A stretch of DNA of 64,000 bases from Neoakkermansia glycaniphila (GCF_001683795.1 NZ_LIGX01000022.1:17996-81995), one strand, 5' to 3'. Counted from the first letter of the stretch, positions 25,918-35,483 are shown. Notes: a model not told the origin generated them from the sequence alone. Numbers and translations: made by a program.

Positions 25918-27207
25918 ATGAAACCTACCGATTCTCCCGGCCTGAGCACCATCGTCATTCGCGGCGGTTACAAAAACGAACCTGCGACCAACGCCTGCGC
26001 TGTCCCCCTCTACCTGACGAGCGCCTACAATTTCCCGACGAGCGACTACGCCGCCGACCTGTTCGCCCTGAAGCAGCCCGGCAACATCTACACCCGCCTG
26101 AACAACCCCACCAACGACGTGCTTGAACAACGCCTCGCCGCGATGCACGGAGGCACGGGAGCCCTCGTCTTCTCGTCCGGGCAGGCCGCCACGACCACCG
26201 CCGTGCTGAACATCACCAGCGCGGGACAGAACATCGTCGCCTCGAACGCCCTCTACGGCGGCACGATGAACCTCTTCGCCTACACGCTCAAACGCCTCGG
26301 CATCGAAACACGCTTCGTCAACACAAAAGACCTCGCCGCCGTCGAAGCCGCCATCGACGAAAACACTCGCCTCGTCTTCTCCGAAACCATCCCGAACCCG
26401 CGCAACACTGTGGAGGATTACGAAGCCATCGCCGACATCGCCCACAGGCACGGCATCCCCTTCATCATCGACAATACCGTCACCCCTCCGAACTGGTTCA
26501 ACCCCTTCGAACACGGCGTGGACATCATCGTCTATTCCCTCACCAAATTCATCTCCGGCCACGGCACAGTACTGGGCGGTGCCATCGTCGAAAAAGGCAC
26601 CTTCGACTGGAACAACGGCAAATTCCCCGAAATCTGCGAACCCGATCCCTCCTACCACGGCGTCAGCTACTGGGAAAGCTTCCCCGGCATGTCCTACGTC
26701 CTCAAGGCGCGCGCACAACTCCTCCGCGACTTCGGCAACTGCCTCTCCCCCTTCAACGCCCACCAGATCATGCAGGGCATGGAAACGCTGCCGCTGCGCC
26801 TCAAGGCTCATGCCGACAATGCGCTGTCCGTCGCCGAATGGCTCTCGAAACATCCCGCCGTCACCTCCGTCAACTATCCCGGCCTGCCCGCCCATCCCGA
26901 CCACGCCATGGCGGCCCGTTACTTCAAGAACGGCTTCGGCGGCATGATCGGCTTCACCATCAAGGGCGGCCGCGCAGGCAGCCGGAAATTCATGGACGCC
27001 GTCCAAATGCTCTCCCACATGACGAACCTCGGCGATGCGAAAACGGTCGTCACGCATCCTGCGTCCACCACCCACCAGCAGCTCACCGACCAGCAACTCA
27101 TCGACTGCGGCATCTCGGAAGACTTCATCCGCATGTCCGTCGGCCTCGAAGACGTCAAGGACATCATCGCCGATCTCGACCAGGCGCTTGCCGCCTCCCA
27201 GTCCTGA
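25918..27207 (+). CDS. metY: O-acetylhomoserine (thiol)-lyase / Cys-Met metabolism PLP enzyme
   Basis: From ATG 25918 the product has 429 residues. It belongs to the Cys/Met metabolism PLP-dependent family: PLYLTSAYNFP, the GNIYTRLNNPTNDVLEQRLA segment, SSGQAATTTAVLNI, the aspartate in FIIDNTVTPPNWFNPFEHG and the PLP lysine in YSLTKFISGHGTVLGG. The size and the SGHGTVLGG motif favour O-acetylhomoserine sulfhydrylase, which makes homocysteine from sulfide, over cystathionine gamma-synthase. An upstream in-frame TTG at 25900 lies inside the promoter and is unlikely to be used. Confidence 0.9.
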   Translation: MKPTDSPGLSTIVIRGGYKNEPATNACAVPLYLTSAYNFPTSDYAADLFALKQPGNIYTRLNNPTNDVLEQRLAAMHGGTGALVFSSGQAATTTAVLNITSAGQNIVASNALYGGTMNLFAYTLKRLGIETRFVNTKDLAAVEAAIDENTRLVFSETIPNPRNTVEDYEAIADIAHRHGIPFIIDNTVTPPNWFNPFEHGVDIIVYSLTKFISGHGTVLGGAIVEKGTFDWNNGKFPEICEPDPSYHGVSYWESFPGMSYVLKARAQLLRDFGNCLSPFNAHQIMQGMETLPLRLKAHADNALSVAEWLSKHPAVTSVNYPGLPAHPDHAMAARYFKNGFGGMIGFTIKGGRAGSRKFMDAVQMLSHMTNLGDAKTVVTHPASTTHQQLTDQQLIDCGISEDFIRMSVGLEDVKDIIADLDQALAASQS

Positions 27208-27238
27208 CGCGGCAACAGCTCCCTCTCATCCGGCGGCA

Positions 27239-28687
27239 TCAGGCTTCTTCAGGCCCGGTGCCGTCCGCTTTTTCCGGGGAAGCGCTGCGACGGATGCCGC
27301 CTTTGCCCTTGTTCCTGTCCACGCGGGAGAAAACGAGCGAACTCAGCGCGCACAGGCAGCCGATCGTCACGAAAGTGGCATGAAACGCCGTCATTACATC
27401 ATCGGAGCTGCGCCCGGCATCCTGCCCTCCCAGCGCATCGAGCAGCAGAGAAGCCGCCGCAATGCTGATGGCGATGGAAAGCTGCATGATCATCGAAAGT
27501 AGAGAATTGCCGCTGCTTGCGTACTCGTCCGGCAGGTCGATCAGGGTCAGCGTATTCATGCAGGTGAACTGCACCGAGTTTGCCGCGCCCAGCACCGCCA
27601 GCAGGGCGAGCAGCGTCAGATCGTCGCTCGACTGCGTGATGAAGGCGAAACAAACCAGCATCGCGCCGATCGTCACCGTATTCAGAATCATGATCGTCCG
27701 GTAGCCCAGCGTCTTGATGAGCCGCGTCGCCACCGTCTTCGCCAGCAGGTTCGAGAGAGCCAGCGGCAGCAGGAACAACCCGGACTTGAACGCGGAAAAA
27801 CCGAGGGCAACCTGAAAGAACAGAGGCATCAGGTACGGCAGGCAGCTCCCACCCAGGCGGCAAACCAGATTGCCCGCGATGCCGATGGCGAAATTGCGGA
27901 TGCGGAACAAGGCCGGACTGAACAGCGGCGCACCGCTGCGGCATGCGAACAGCCAGTACAGCAGCTGCAGCAGCACGCCCGCCGAACCCAGCACGGCCAT
28001 GTGCAGCTTGTCCGGCATGCCGTGTGCGCTCTCAAGACTCACCGACAACAGCACCGCCGAACCCGAAAACAGCAGAAACCCCTTCCAGTCGAACTTCTGC
28101 GCCTTCACGGCGTGCAGGTCGGGCATGAAACGGCGCGTCGCCCAGAACCCTGCGATGCCCACGGGAATATTGATCAGGAAAATCCAGTGCCATGTGGCGT
28201 ACTGCACCAGAATGCCTCCCAGCACAGGTCCCAGCAGCGGGCCGAGCAAGCCTGGAATCGTCACGAAGTTCATCACCTTCACGAACATCCACCGAGGATA
28301 GGAGCGCAGAATGGCCAACCTGCCCACGGGCATCAGGAATGCACCGCCGATCCCCTGCACGACGCGGCATGCCGTCATCATCTCCACGGAGGTGGACAGC
28401 GCGCAAAGCAGCGACCCCAGAGTGAACAGGAAAATGGCCGTCAGAAACGTGCGCCTCATGCCGAACCTGTCGGAAACCCAGCCCGAAGCGGGAATCAGCA
28501 CGCACACCGTCAGCATGTAGGCCGTCACAAGCGAGTGGAGCTGCAGAGGATCGCAGGCGAAACTCCGGGCGATCGAAGGAATCGCCGTATTCAGGATCGT
28601 CGCATCCAGAAGCTGCATGAAAAACGCAGCCGCCACGAGCAACGGCAGCCACCGCAGGGCTTCTGGTTTCGCAGGCAACGGATGCAT
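27239..28687 (-). CDS. MFS drug-type exporter (DHA2/EmrB-like)
   Basis: Starting at ATG 28687 the product is 482 aa; a longer frame to 28807 would overlap recQ and adds a non-hydrophobic leader. It has a first helix LLVAAAFFMQLLDATILNTA with the DxTIxNxA pattern of the 14-helix DHA2 family, the SGWVSDRFGMRRTFLTAI loop after helix 2 and the GPLLGPVLGGILVQYATWHW motif C. It should be a proton-driven inner-membrane exporter of lipophilic compounds. No membrane-fusion partner is adjacent. It follows recQ on the same strand, with convergent metY downstream. Confidence 0.9.
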   Translation of the reverse strand: MHPLPAKPEALRWLPLLVAAAFFMQLLDATILNTAIPSIARSFACDPLQLHSLVTAYMLTVCVLIPASGWVSDRFGMRRTFLTAIFLFTLGSLLCALSTSVEMMTACRVVQGIGGAFLMPVGRLAILRSYPRWMFVKVMNFVTIPGLLGPLLGPVLGGILVQYATWHWIFLINIPVGIAGFWATRRFMPDLHAVKAQKFDWKGFLLFSGSAVLLSVSLESAHGMPDKLHMAVLGSAGVLLQLLYWLFACRSGAPLFSPALFRIRNFAIGIAGNLVCRLGGSCLPYLMPLFFQVALGFSAFKSGLFLLPLALSNLLAKTVATRLIKTLGYRTIMILNTVTIGAMLVCFAFITQSSDDLTLLALLAVLGAANSVQFTCMNTLTLIDLPDEYASSGNSLLSMIMQLSIAISIAAASLLLDALGGQDAGRSSDDVMTAFHATFVTIGCLCALSSLVFSRVDRNKGKGGIRRSASPEKADGTGPEEA

Positions 28688-28748
28688 GGCGTACAACGGA
28701 GTATGCACCCTCACACCGGAAGGGACAAGCCCCGAGTCTGTCCGCACC

Positions 28749-30656
28749 TCAGCTCCGGCCGCAGAACCGCGCCACATCCTCCCAGCCGCAGCCGGAACAG
28801 GCTCCATACAGCGGGTGCGCCCACAAACGGGCGCGCAGGGAAGCAGGCGAGGAAATGCCCAGCAGAAAGCGCACCCACTGCGAAGGGCGGCTCAGAGCGG
28901 AAAGCCCCCTGTCCGCCAGCTCGTCGAGCTGCTCCCTCAAATCGTCCGGGAACGCCGATTCCATATCTTCAGGGCAGGCGATGCGCTCGCCCCTGCACAG
29001 GAAACAATGGCCGCACGGCTCCTCGCCGGGAAAACCGAAATACGCACCGAGCGCACGGTTCAGGCAATCATGCCCGGTGAACATGCCGAGTACGGTATCC
29101 AGCCTCTCCTGCGCCGCGCGGCAGCGGCCCGCATAATAATCCGCCAGCAGATCCGCCACATCGCGGGGAGAGGCCGCGGGATCGAGAGTCCTGACCTGCA
29201 GCGCGCTCTGCCTGAATGCAATCTTCCACTCGCCGGACTGCTCCATCTCGTCGAGGCAGGCGCGAGCCTCCGTCCAGTCCATATCGAACTCGAACGCCAG
29301 ATCCTCCACCTCGCCCTCGCGATGGCCGTCCAGCCAGAGCAGCACCTTGCGCTCTTCCTCGCTGCGGCCGTCGAGAATGGTGCCGATCGGGAACAGGGGC
29401 CGGGCCTTGTAATACTTCGCCCCGCGTGCGGCTACCTCCACGATTCCCTCATCCTGCATGCGCTGCAGAATGCGCTGAATCACCTCTTCGGGAAGATCGC
29501 ACTCGGTGCCGAGCTCCCACAGGGAAACGACGCGGCGGGCGGCGGGCAACAGCCAGCGGACGCAGCGCATCAGCCCCTCATCGTCCGGCACCTCGCCGCG
29601 TATGCGGTTGCGCGCCGTCACGAGATCGCCGGGAGACAGGAGAACGAGGCTCCACGACGGCCCGCCGTCGCGCCCCGCACGGCCCGACTCCTGAATGTAG
29701 GATTCCGGATTGGCGGGAAGATGGTAGTGGACGACGGTGCGGACATCCTGCTTGTCGATCCCCATGCCGAAGGCGATGGTAGCGACGAGCACATCGCAGC
29801 TCCCGGAAAGGAAATCGTCCTGAATCCTCGCCCGCACATCCGTCGGCTGGCCCGCATGGTAGGCTCGCGCGGAGAAACCCGCTTTCCCGAGCCTGTCCGC
29901 CACCTCCTCGGTGCTTTTGCGCGTGCGGCAGTACACGATGGCGGGCAGATGCTCCGGCTCGCGCAGGAAGCCTTCCAGCAGCCCGTCCCTGCCCTCTTCG
30001 GAAACGCTGCAAACGCGGCGGTCGATACCGGGGCGGTACGGCGACAGGGCGAACACATGCCCGGCGGCAATGCCGAACGCCCGGCACAGGTCTTCCTGCA
30101 CGCGGAGGGTCGCCGTGGCAGTCAGAGCCATCACGGCATGGAAACCGTGCGGCTCGGCCCACGCCGGGAGCTTCAAATAATCGGGCCGGAAGCTGTGCCC
30201 CCACTCGGAAACGCAATGAGCCTCGTCCACGACGAACAGCCCCTTCGGCACATCCCGCAGGGCATCCGCCAGCTCCGCATTGTCGAGCGACTCGGGAGCC
30301 ACGAACAGAATCGCCAGCTCCCCGGCACGCAGCGCCTCCAGCGTCTCCGCCCGCTCGGCGGGAGAAAGGCCGGATTCCCAGCGGCGGGCGGCGATGCCCA
30401 ACGCATGGAGGGAATCCTCCTGATCCCGCATCAGGGCGATCAACGGCGAAACGACGACGCTCGTACCGCCGAACAGCACGGCGGCCGCCTGATAGCACAG
30501 GCTCTTGCCGTGGCCCGTCGGCAACACGCCGAGGCACGACTCGCCCCGCAGGGCGCAGGCAATCAGCTCCCGCTGCACGGGGCGGAACGAAGGCTTGCCG
30601 AAAAGGGAAAGCACACGGCTCTCATCCTCCGGCGAAAGCAGGGTCGTCATGGACAT
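28749..30656 (-). CDS. recQ: ATP-dependent DNA helicase RecQ
   Basis: From ATG 30656 the product is 635 aa. It shows helicase motif 0 (FGKPSFRPVQRELI), Walker A GVLPTGHGKSLCYQ, motif II VVDEAHCVSEWGHSFRPDY, motif III ALTATAT, and motifs V/VI VATIAFGMGIDKQDV and SYIQESGRAGRDG. The RecQ-C zinc region is represented by CLNRALGAYFGFPGEEPCGH with further Cys residues. It unwinds DNA 3'-5' in recombination and fork repair. It lies just after hisD and its terminator; the longer frame to 30773 would overlap hisD and has no helicase features, so the shorter start is preferred. Confidence 0.95.
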   Translation of the reverse strand: MSMTTLLSPEDESRVLSLFGKPSFRPVQRELIACALRGESCLGVLPTGHGKSLCYQAAAVLFGGTSVVVSPLIALMRDQEDSLHALGIAARRWESGLSPAERAETLEALRAGELAILFVAPESLDNAELADALRDVPKGLFVVDEAHCVSEWGHSFRPDYLKLPAWAEPHGFHAVMALTATATLRVQEDLCRAFGIAAGHVFALSPYRPGIDRRVCSVSEEGRDGLLEGFLREPEHLPAIVYCRTRKSTEEVADRLGKAGFSARAYHAGQPTDVRARIQDDFLSGSCDVLVATIAFGMGIDKQDVRTVVHYHLPANPESYIQESGRAGRDGGPSWSLVLLSPGDLVTARNRIRGEVPDDEGLMRCVRWLLPAARRVVSLWELGTECDLPEEVIQRILQRMQDEGIVEVAARGAKYYKARPLFPIGTILDGRSEEERKVLLWLDGHREGEVEDLAFEFDMDWTEARACLDEMEQSGEWKIAFRQSALQVRTLDPAASPRDVADLLADYYAGRCRAAQERLDTVLGMFTGHDCLNRALGAYFGFPGEEPCGHCFLCRGERIACPEDMESAFPDDLREQLDELADRGLSALSRPSQWVRFLLGISSPASLRARLWAHPLYGACSGCGWEDVARFCGRS

Positions 30657-30670
30657 GGGCGCAGGAAGGC

Positions 30671-30703
30671 AAAAAAGGCGGGAGGCTTGCCGCCGCCCGC
30701 CTT
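30671..30703 (-). terminator. Rho-independent terminator of hisD
   Basis: On the minus strand AAGGCGGG pairs with CCCGCCTT around a 13-base GC-rich loop, followed by TTTTTTGCC. It begins nine bases after the hisD stop and ends before the recQ start. Confidence 0.75.
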
Positions 30704-30711
30704 CCGCCGCA

Positions 30712-32007
30712 TCAGCTTTCGGCGCGGAGTTCGAGCGAACGCCCGTGGGCATCCAGCCCTTCGACTTCCGCAAAGACTTTCACGAACGGCACGCTCCGTT
30801 CGGCGGCGGCCTTATCCATGCGCACGATGCTCGTGCGGCGCTGGAACTGGTCGGCGCGGATGCCGGAGAACGACTTGCCGCTGCCGCCCGTCGGCAGCGT
30901 GTGGCTCGGCCCGGCGAGGAAATCGCCGCAAGCCACCGTCGAATAATTGCCTACATAAATCGCACCTGCCGTATGAATGCCGGCAAGGGTTTCCTCTTCG
31001 TCTTCTTCGTTGACGACGAGAACGAGATGCTCCGGAGCGAAGGCATTGGCGAGTTTCGCGCCGTCCTTCAGCGTCGGCACGAGGAAGCCGAAGGCGTGTT
31101 CGTCCAGCACCTCGCAGATGTAGGCGCCGCGGTTCAGCGTAGCCGCCTGCTTCTCGATCTCTTCCTCGACCTTTTCCAGCAGGGAGGAAGAAGTCGTCAC
31201 CATCACGATCACGCTGTCAGGCCCGTGTTCGGCCTGCGCCAGAAGATCGGCGGCGACAAAGGCCGGATTGGCCGTCTCGTCCGCCAGCACCATCACTTCG
31301 CTCGGCCCCGGAAGGAGGTCGATGGAAACGGCACCGACAAGCTGGCGCTTGGCCTCGACGACGAAGCGGTTGCCCGGACCGAAGATTTTTTCGACGGGCT
31401 TGATCGTCTCGGTACCGAGGGCAAGGGCGGCCACGGCCTGTGCGCCGCCCACCTTGTAAATCTCCGTTGCGCCCGCTTCCTGCAGGGCATACAGCAGGGC
31501 GGGATTCATCTTGCCGTCCGGCCCGCAGGGGGACACGGCGACGATCTCCGGCACGCCGACGGCGAGAGCGAAGCCGCCCGTCATCAGCGCGGAGGAAACG
31601 AGGGGAGCCTTTCCGGCGGGCACATAGATGCCGACGCGCCGGTAGGGAACGAAACGCTCGCCGACTTCGCAGCCCTGGGCATTCACGCCGCTCCAGTCCT
31701 GGCGCATGCTGTTTTTGGAAAAATAGGCGATATTGTGCAGGGATGCCTCGATGGCGGCCTTCACCTCGTCCGACACGGCTGCGCGGGCTTCCTGCAGCTC
31801 TTCATCGGTCACACGGAGAGTATCGGGCGTCAGATGCACATGGTCGAAACGTTCGGCGTAATCCACAAGAGCCTCATCGCCCCGGGCCTCCACATCGGCA
31901 ATGATCTTCTCTACCGTCTCCCGCACATTCCGGTCGGGTACGGCGCGGCGATCCATCCGGCTCAACGCCACATCATAATCCTCGTCTGTTTCGCGATAAA
32001 TTTTCAT
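30712..32007 (-). CDS. hisD: Histidinol dehydrogenase
   Basis: The 431-aa enzyme (start ATG 32007, MKIYRETDEDYDVALSRMDR) oxidises histidinol to histidine with two NAD+ and a zinc ion, last step of histidine biosynthesis. Segments typical of HisD are YVPAGKAPLVSSALM, KIFGPGNRFVVEAKRQLVGA, DLLPGPSEVMVLADETANPA, LLAQAEHGPDS and DFLAGPSHTLPTGGSGKSFS with the metal-binding His. An upstream in-frame ATG at 32073 gives an unrelated leader. No other his genes are nearby. Confidence 0.97.
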   Translation of the reverse strand: MKIYRETDEDYDVALSRMDRRAVPDRNVRETVEKIIADVEARGDEALVDYAERFDHVHLTPDTLRVTDEELQEARAAVSDEVKAAIEASLHNIAYFSKNSMRQDWSGVNAQGCEVGERFVPYRRVGIYVPAGKAPLVSSALMTGGFALAVGVPEIVAVSPCGPDGKMNPALLYALQEAGATEIYKVGGAQAVAALALGTETIKPVEKIFGPGNRFVVEAKRQLVGAVSIDLLPGPSEVMVLADETANPAFVAADLLAQAEHGPDSVIVMVTTSSSLLEKVEEEIEKQAATLNRGAYICEVLDEHAFGFLVPTLKDGAKLANAFAPEHLVLVVNEEDEEETLAGIHTAGAIYVGNYSTVACGDFLAGPSHTLPTGGSGKSFSGIRADQFQRRTSIVRMDKAAAERSVPFVKVFAEVEGLDAHGRSLELRAES

Positions 32008-32127
32008 ACACAAAAAGCGGCTGCCGTCCTGCGGAAGCGCGCACATCATGGCAGGAGCCACAGGCAAAGTCAATCCCGGAGTAGGGCTTGCCCAAACGGG
32101 CCCGGTAGACCGCCGCCAGAAGGAGAA

Positions 32128-32550
32128 TCACTCTTCGCCCAGCAGACCGCGTTCCTTGGCGAAGCGGGCGATCGCGTGCAGATCCTCCAAAGGAATCGCG
32201 CTGGAAGACAATTTACAGGCGCGGTTCTTCCCGTCCCACAGAGTGAGAGTGAAGATTTCGGCAGCACCCTGGGTTCTGTCGTCCACTTCGGCGCGGACGA
32301 CCTCTTCCCACGGCAAATCCTTTTTCACCATGCCGCAGACGGTGATCCGCACGCCCTGTTCGGAAACGCGGATGGCATACGTCATATACAGCAATCCGCC
32401 GATCAGCACGACGCCGCTGCCCAGAACGATCTGCCAGAGCCTCGCCGTATCTTCCGCCCTCATCCATGCATACACGGCCATCAGAACGATGGCGGCAATC
32501 GCCATGCCGAAGAAAGCGCGATTGGGCGCACGGTAGGTTTTGCTTTCCAT
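32128..32550 (-). CDS. Small membrane protein with PH-like C-terminus
   Basis: The 140-aa product has two transmembrane helices (AFFGMAIAAIVLMAVYAW and IVLGSGVVLIGGLLYMTYAI) followed by a soluble domain: ISVSEQ-type start, ITVCGMVKKDLPWEEVVRAE, then IFTLTLWDGKNRACKLSSSA. This arrangement resembles bacterial PH-like (bPH) proteins of unknown function. It lies between the L,D-transpeptidase and hisD genes on the same strand, 15 bases after the former. Confidence 0.7.
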   Translation of the reverse strand: MESKTYRAPNRAFFGMAIAAIVLMAVYAWMRAEDTARLWQIVLGSGVVLIGGLLYMTYAIRVSEQGVRITVCGMVKKDLPWEEVVRAEVDDRTQGAAEIFTLTLWDGKNRACKLSSSAIPLEDLHAIARFAKERGLLGEE

Positions 32551-32565
32551 GTGCAGGATGAGCCG

Positions 32566-33525
32566 TCAGACTGCAGCCGGAGTTCCCGCCGCAGGGGCAA
32601 GCGGGGAGGCGGCCGGCACAACGGGTCTCGGGTCGGAAATGGATTCGGGAGCCTTTTCCGGAACAGCCGGAACGGCGGAAGGAGCAGGTGCCGGAGTCGC
32701 ATCGGCCGGATTAGCAGCAGGAGCGGCTGGCGTTTCCGCAGGAGCAGGCTTGGGCTCGGGTTTCGGCGCGACAGGCTTCTTCTTCGGCACCGGAGGATTC
32801 ACCGCCGCCACAGGCTTCAGGTCGGAGGCAGAGGCATGGCCGCTGCTGTCCTCGATGCCGTTCGTGACGATGACAGGCGTACCGACGGAGGTAATGCGGA
32901 ACAGCTTTTCAGCCGGAGCCTTCGGCATGCGGATGCAGCCGTGCGAACGGGGGGAACGCCCCACCTTGCCGACATGCAGGCCGACGCCGCAGTTGGTCAG
33001 CCGCTGCCAGTACGGCATGGGAGAGCCGACGAAAGCTCCGCCTTCGGGCGGCGTTTCGGTGAAGGCATCGGCATCGCCGTTCGTCGTCTTGCCGGAGGCA
33101 TCGACAAAGCGGCCATAGCGGTTGGACGCATGCTTGACTTCCTTGCCCAGCACCTTATAACTGCCTGCGGGCGTAGGGCGGCTGCGCACGCCCGTGCAGA
33201 CAGGCCAGTCCATGCCCACCTTGCCGTTCACATAAAGCCGGGCGCGCTGTTCCTTCAGGCTGACGACGACTTTGGAGTTGCCGCCATTCGCCTGAGCCAG
33301 CAATGCATTGTCATAAAATACATCGTAGGTTTTCGGATAATCCTTGCGTGCGACGAAATGGTTATAGGTGTTGGCCGGATACGGATTCTTGTACAGGGGA
33401 TCGCTCTTGTTCACGGAGCGGGGGGATGCGGGCAATCCCGCATCATCCTTTTTCTCCGGCTTGACCGACGTACAGGATCCCAGTATCAGGGAGCAACCCA
33501 GAAGGCTCAGAAAAATTTTATTCAT
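32566..33525 (-). CDS. L,D-transpeptidase lipoprotein (YkuD family)
   Basis: From ATG 33525 the product is 319 aa with a lipoprotein signal (MNKIFLSLLGCSLILGSC). The YkuD catalytic domain spans about residues 85-235: VVVSLKEQRARLYVNGKVGM, TPAGSYKVLGKEVKH, and the active-site HGCIRMPKAPAEKLF with the nucleophilic cysteine following GRSPRS. These enzymes form 3-3 crosslinks in peptidoglycan or attach lipoproteins. A long Pro/Ala-rich C-terminal tail (last 85 residues) probably spans or binds the wall. Three LysM protein genes precede it in the same direction. Confidence 0.93.
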   Translation of the reverse strand: MNKIFLSLLGCSLILGSCTSVKPEKKDDAGLPASPRSVNKSDPLYKNPYPANTYNHFVARKDYPKTYDVFYDNALLAQANGGNSKVVVSLKEQRARLYVNGKVGMDWPVCTGVRSRPTPAGSYKVLGKEVKHASNRYGRFVDASGKTTNGDADAFTETPPEGGAFVGSPMPYWQRLTNCGVGLHVGKVGRSPRSHGCIRMPKAPAEKLFRITSVGTPVIVTNGIEDSSGHASASDLKPVAAVNPPVPKKKPVAPKPEPKPAPAETPAAPAANPADATPAPAPSAVPAVPEKAPESISDPRPVVPAASPLAPAAGTPAAV

Positions 33526-33555
33526 AGCAAAAGGCGGACGCTGATTCATCAGGTC

Positions 33556-33858
33556 CTAATGTGTATCTTCCATGCGCACCCTGATCGTCTGCCCCGTTCT
33601 GATACGGGCTTTCTTGTTCAGGCGGGAGTCCTTGCGGATTTCATCCGCAGTCGTACCGAATTTTTTGGCAATGGATTCGAGAGTTTCCCCTCTCTTGACA
33701 GCGTAGGTATGCAGGTGGCGTTTCGGCTTTGCTGCGGAAACGCCACTTTGCTTGCCCGCATGCAGCGCGGCAACAGCAGTCTCTCCGGACGCCGTACCTC
33801 CAAAGGCCGCGATGGCGGCGATGCAAAGGCAGGCAAGAGTCGAGAAAATGTTGTTCAT
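33556..33858 (-). CDS. Secreted single-LysM protein
   Basis: A 100-aa protein with a signal peptide (MNNIFSTLACLCIAAIAAFG) and one LysM domain at residues 50-96 (HTYAVKRGETLESIAKKFGT ... IRTGQTIRVR). It should bind peptidoglycan in the periplasm. The domain is most similar to the last LysM of the two larger neighbours, pointing to local duplication. Confidence 0.85.
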   Translation of the reverse strand: MNNIFSTLACLCIAAIAAFGGTASGETAVAALHAGKQSGVSAAKPKRHLHTYAVKRGETLESIAKKFGTTADEIRKDSRLNKKARIRTGQTIRVRMEDTH

Positions 33859-33883
33859 GGCGCTTTTATGCGTTCAGCGGCAG

Positions 33884-34561
33884 TTACTTGGGGATCTGCA
33901 CGGTCTGACCGCGCTTCACCTGAGCCTTCGAGGAAAGGCCCGATGCCAAACGGATGGCCTTGGGTGTAGAACCCATTTTCTTGGCAATGGATTCGATGGT
34001 TTCGCCCCGCTTCACGGTGTAGCTCATCGTGCTGGCGTGCGTCACGCTCTTCGTTTTCGACTTGGAAGAGACCGACGATTTTCCGGAGGAAGGAGCATCA
34101 CCCTTGTAGCGCACATAGATCACATCGCCGGGATAGATCTTGTCGTTCTTGAGCTTGGAGTCCTTCATGATCTGCGAAACGGTCGTGCCGCTCTTGCGGG
34201 CGATGCGTTCCAGCACATCGCCCTTCTTGACGGTGTACTTGTACACAGCGGGCTTGGCAGGCTGCTTCTTCGTCGAGCCGATCTTCTTCGTCGTACCCGT
34301 CTTGCCGCCGGTGTTCGATTTCACCTTGGGCGTGTTGATGACGGGTTCGTCATAGGAGCCGACATCCGGCGTTTCAGTCAGATATGAAGGCACCGTGTCG
34401 TTGGAGGCAATGACATCGCCTTTCACCCACGGCGGCACTGCATCCGCGGGAAGTTCGATAATCGGTTCATCGATGCCGGCCGTATCCTTGCTGGACTGGC
34501 AGGAGACGAGCGCCAGGGACAGGCCCATCAGGCACAGGAGGGAAGCTCTTTTCATTTTCAT
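33884..34561 (-). CDS. Lipoprotein with two LysM domains
   Basis: This 225-aa protein has a lipoprotein signal ending LALVSC, a linker with PPWVKGD and two LysM domains: residues 108-152 (YKYTVKKGDVLERIARKSGT ... IYPGDVIYVRY) and 181-224 (MSYTVKRGETIESIAKKMGS ... VKRGQTVQIPK). It is a paralogue of the next gene at 34598-35395 and of the small LysM protein downstream. It probably tethers to the outer or inner membrane and binds peptidoglycan. Confidence 0.88.
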   Translation of the reverse strand: MKMKRASLLCLMGLSLALVSCQSSKDTAGIDEPIIELPADAVPPWVKGDVIASNDTVPSYLTETPDVGSYDEPVINTPKVKSNTGGKTGTTKKIGSTKKQPAKPAVYKYTVKKGDVLERIARKSGTTVSQIMKDSKLKNDKIYPGDVIYVRYKGDAPSSGKSSVSSKSKTKSVTHASTMSYTVKRGETIESIAKKMGSTPKAIRLASGLSSKAQVKRGQTVQIPK

Positions 34562-34597
34562 GTTGGTTTTGGATTTTTTGGGGGTGGATAAGGATGG

Positions 34598-35395
34598 TTA
34601 TTTGGGAATGCGGACGGTCTGGCCCGGTTTGACCCTGGCGCTGGAGGAAAGCCCCGTTGCACCGCGGACGGCTTTGGAGGTGGAACCGAATTTCTTCGCA
34701 ATGCTTTCAACCGTATCGCCCTTCTTCGCGGTATAGCTTACCGTTTTGGCATGCTTGACCGTAGGCTTGAGCTTTGTTTCGGTCTTTCTGGAAGACGAGG
34801 AGGATTTGCGCGAAGACGAGGAGGAGGAAACCCTGCTCTTGCCGGAGGACGAGGTGCGCGTACTCTTGACCGTGCGGCGGGATTCGGTGCGGGAGGATTC
34901 CGCCTTCTGCGCCTTGAAGGGCACGATGATCGAGGTGCCGGGCTTCACCTGCGACGAGGTGAGGCTGGACAGGCGCATGATGTCGTCCACCGTCGTGTTG
35001 CTCAAGGCCGCGATGCGGCTCAGGTCGTCACCCTTGCGGAAGGTGTAGCGATACAGCTTGTAGCCATTGGCGGAAACGCGGTTCGCCGTGGAGGCGGCCG
35101 GCCCGAGCTGGCGGTCGCTCGGCGTCTTCGCCGTATTCACGACGCCATCAATGTTGCCGCCCGTCTCGTCGGGAATGGTCACGCTGTTGTTGGCAAAGTA
35201 GTCCGGCGTGCGGGAACCGGCGGCCACCTGCGGACCGTCTTCCTGCATCCAGGGCGGGATTTCGCCGTTGGCGATCGGAGTCGCCGTTTCAAGATCGTCC
35301 AGAGAAAACTCTCCGGCATTTTGGGTAGATTGGCAAGATGTTACGACGAAAGCCAGGCAGGCGCTCACGCCGAGGAGTAAAAATTTTTTACGCAT
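34598..35395 (-). CDS. Lipoprotein with two LysM domains, paralogue of neighbour
   Basis: The 265-aa product begins MRKKFLLLGVSACLAFVVTS followed by the lipobox cysteine, has the same IPPWMQED-type linker motif, a first LysM at about residues 118-160 (YRYTFRKGDDLSRIAALSNT) and a second at 220-264 (VSYTAKKGDTVESIAKKFGS ... VKPGQTVRIPK). Between them is a Ser/Arg/Lys-rich low-complexity linker with many SSS runs. It is the first gene of the LysM/L,D-transpeptidase array. Confidence 0.88.
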   Translation of the reverse strand: MRKKFLLLGVSACLAFVVTSCQSTQNAGEFSLDDLETATPIANGEIPPWMQEDGPQVAAGSRTPDYFANNSVTIPDETGGNIDGVVNTAKTPSDRQLGPAASTANRVSANGYKLYRYTFRKGDDLSRIAALSNTTVDDIMRLSSLTSSQVKPGTSIIVPFKAQKAESSRTESRRTVKSTRTSSSGKSRVSSSSSSRKSSSSSRKTETKLKPTVKHAKTVSYTAKKGDTVESIAKKFGSTSKAVRGATGLSSSARVKPGQTVRIPK

Positions 35396-35483
35396 GTCGC
35401 CAATTCCATAACAGCTGAAGGCTGCAAACTCAAGTTTTTATCGCGTCACAGCCTCGCTTTTTCCATGCCGGGAGATGCGGTGT

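Noticed and set aside
30505..33969. Plus-strand frame of 1154 codons
   Set aside because: Antisense to hisD, the L,D-transpeptidase and LysM genes, all of which have clear motifs on the minus strand.
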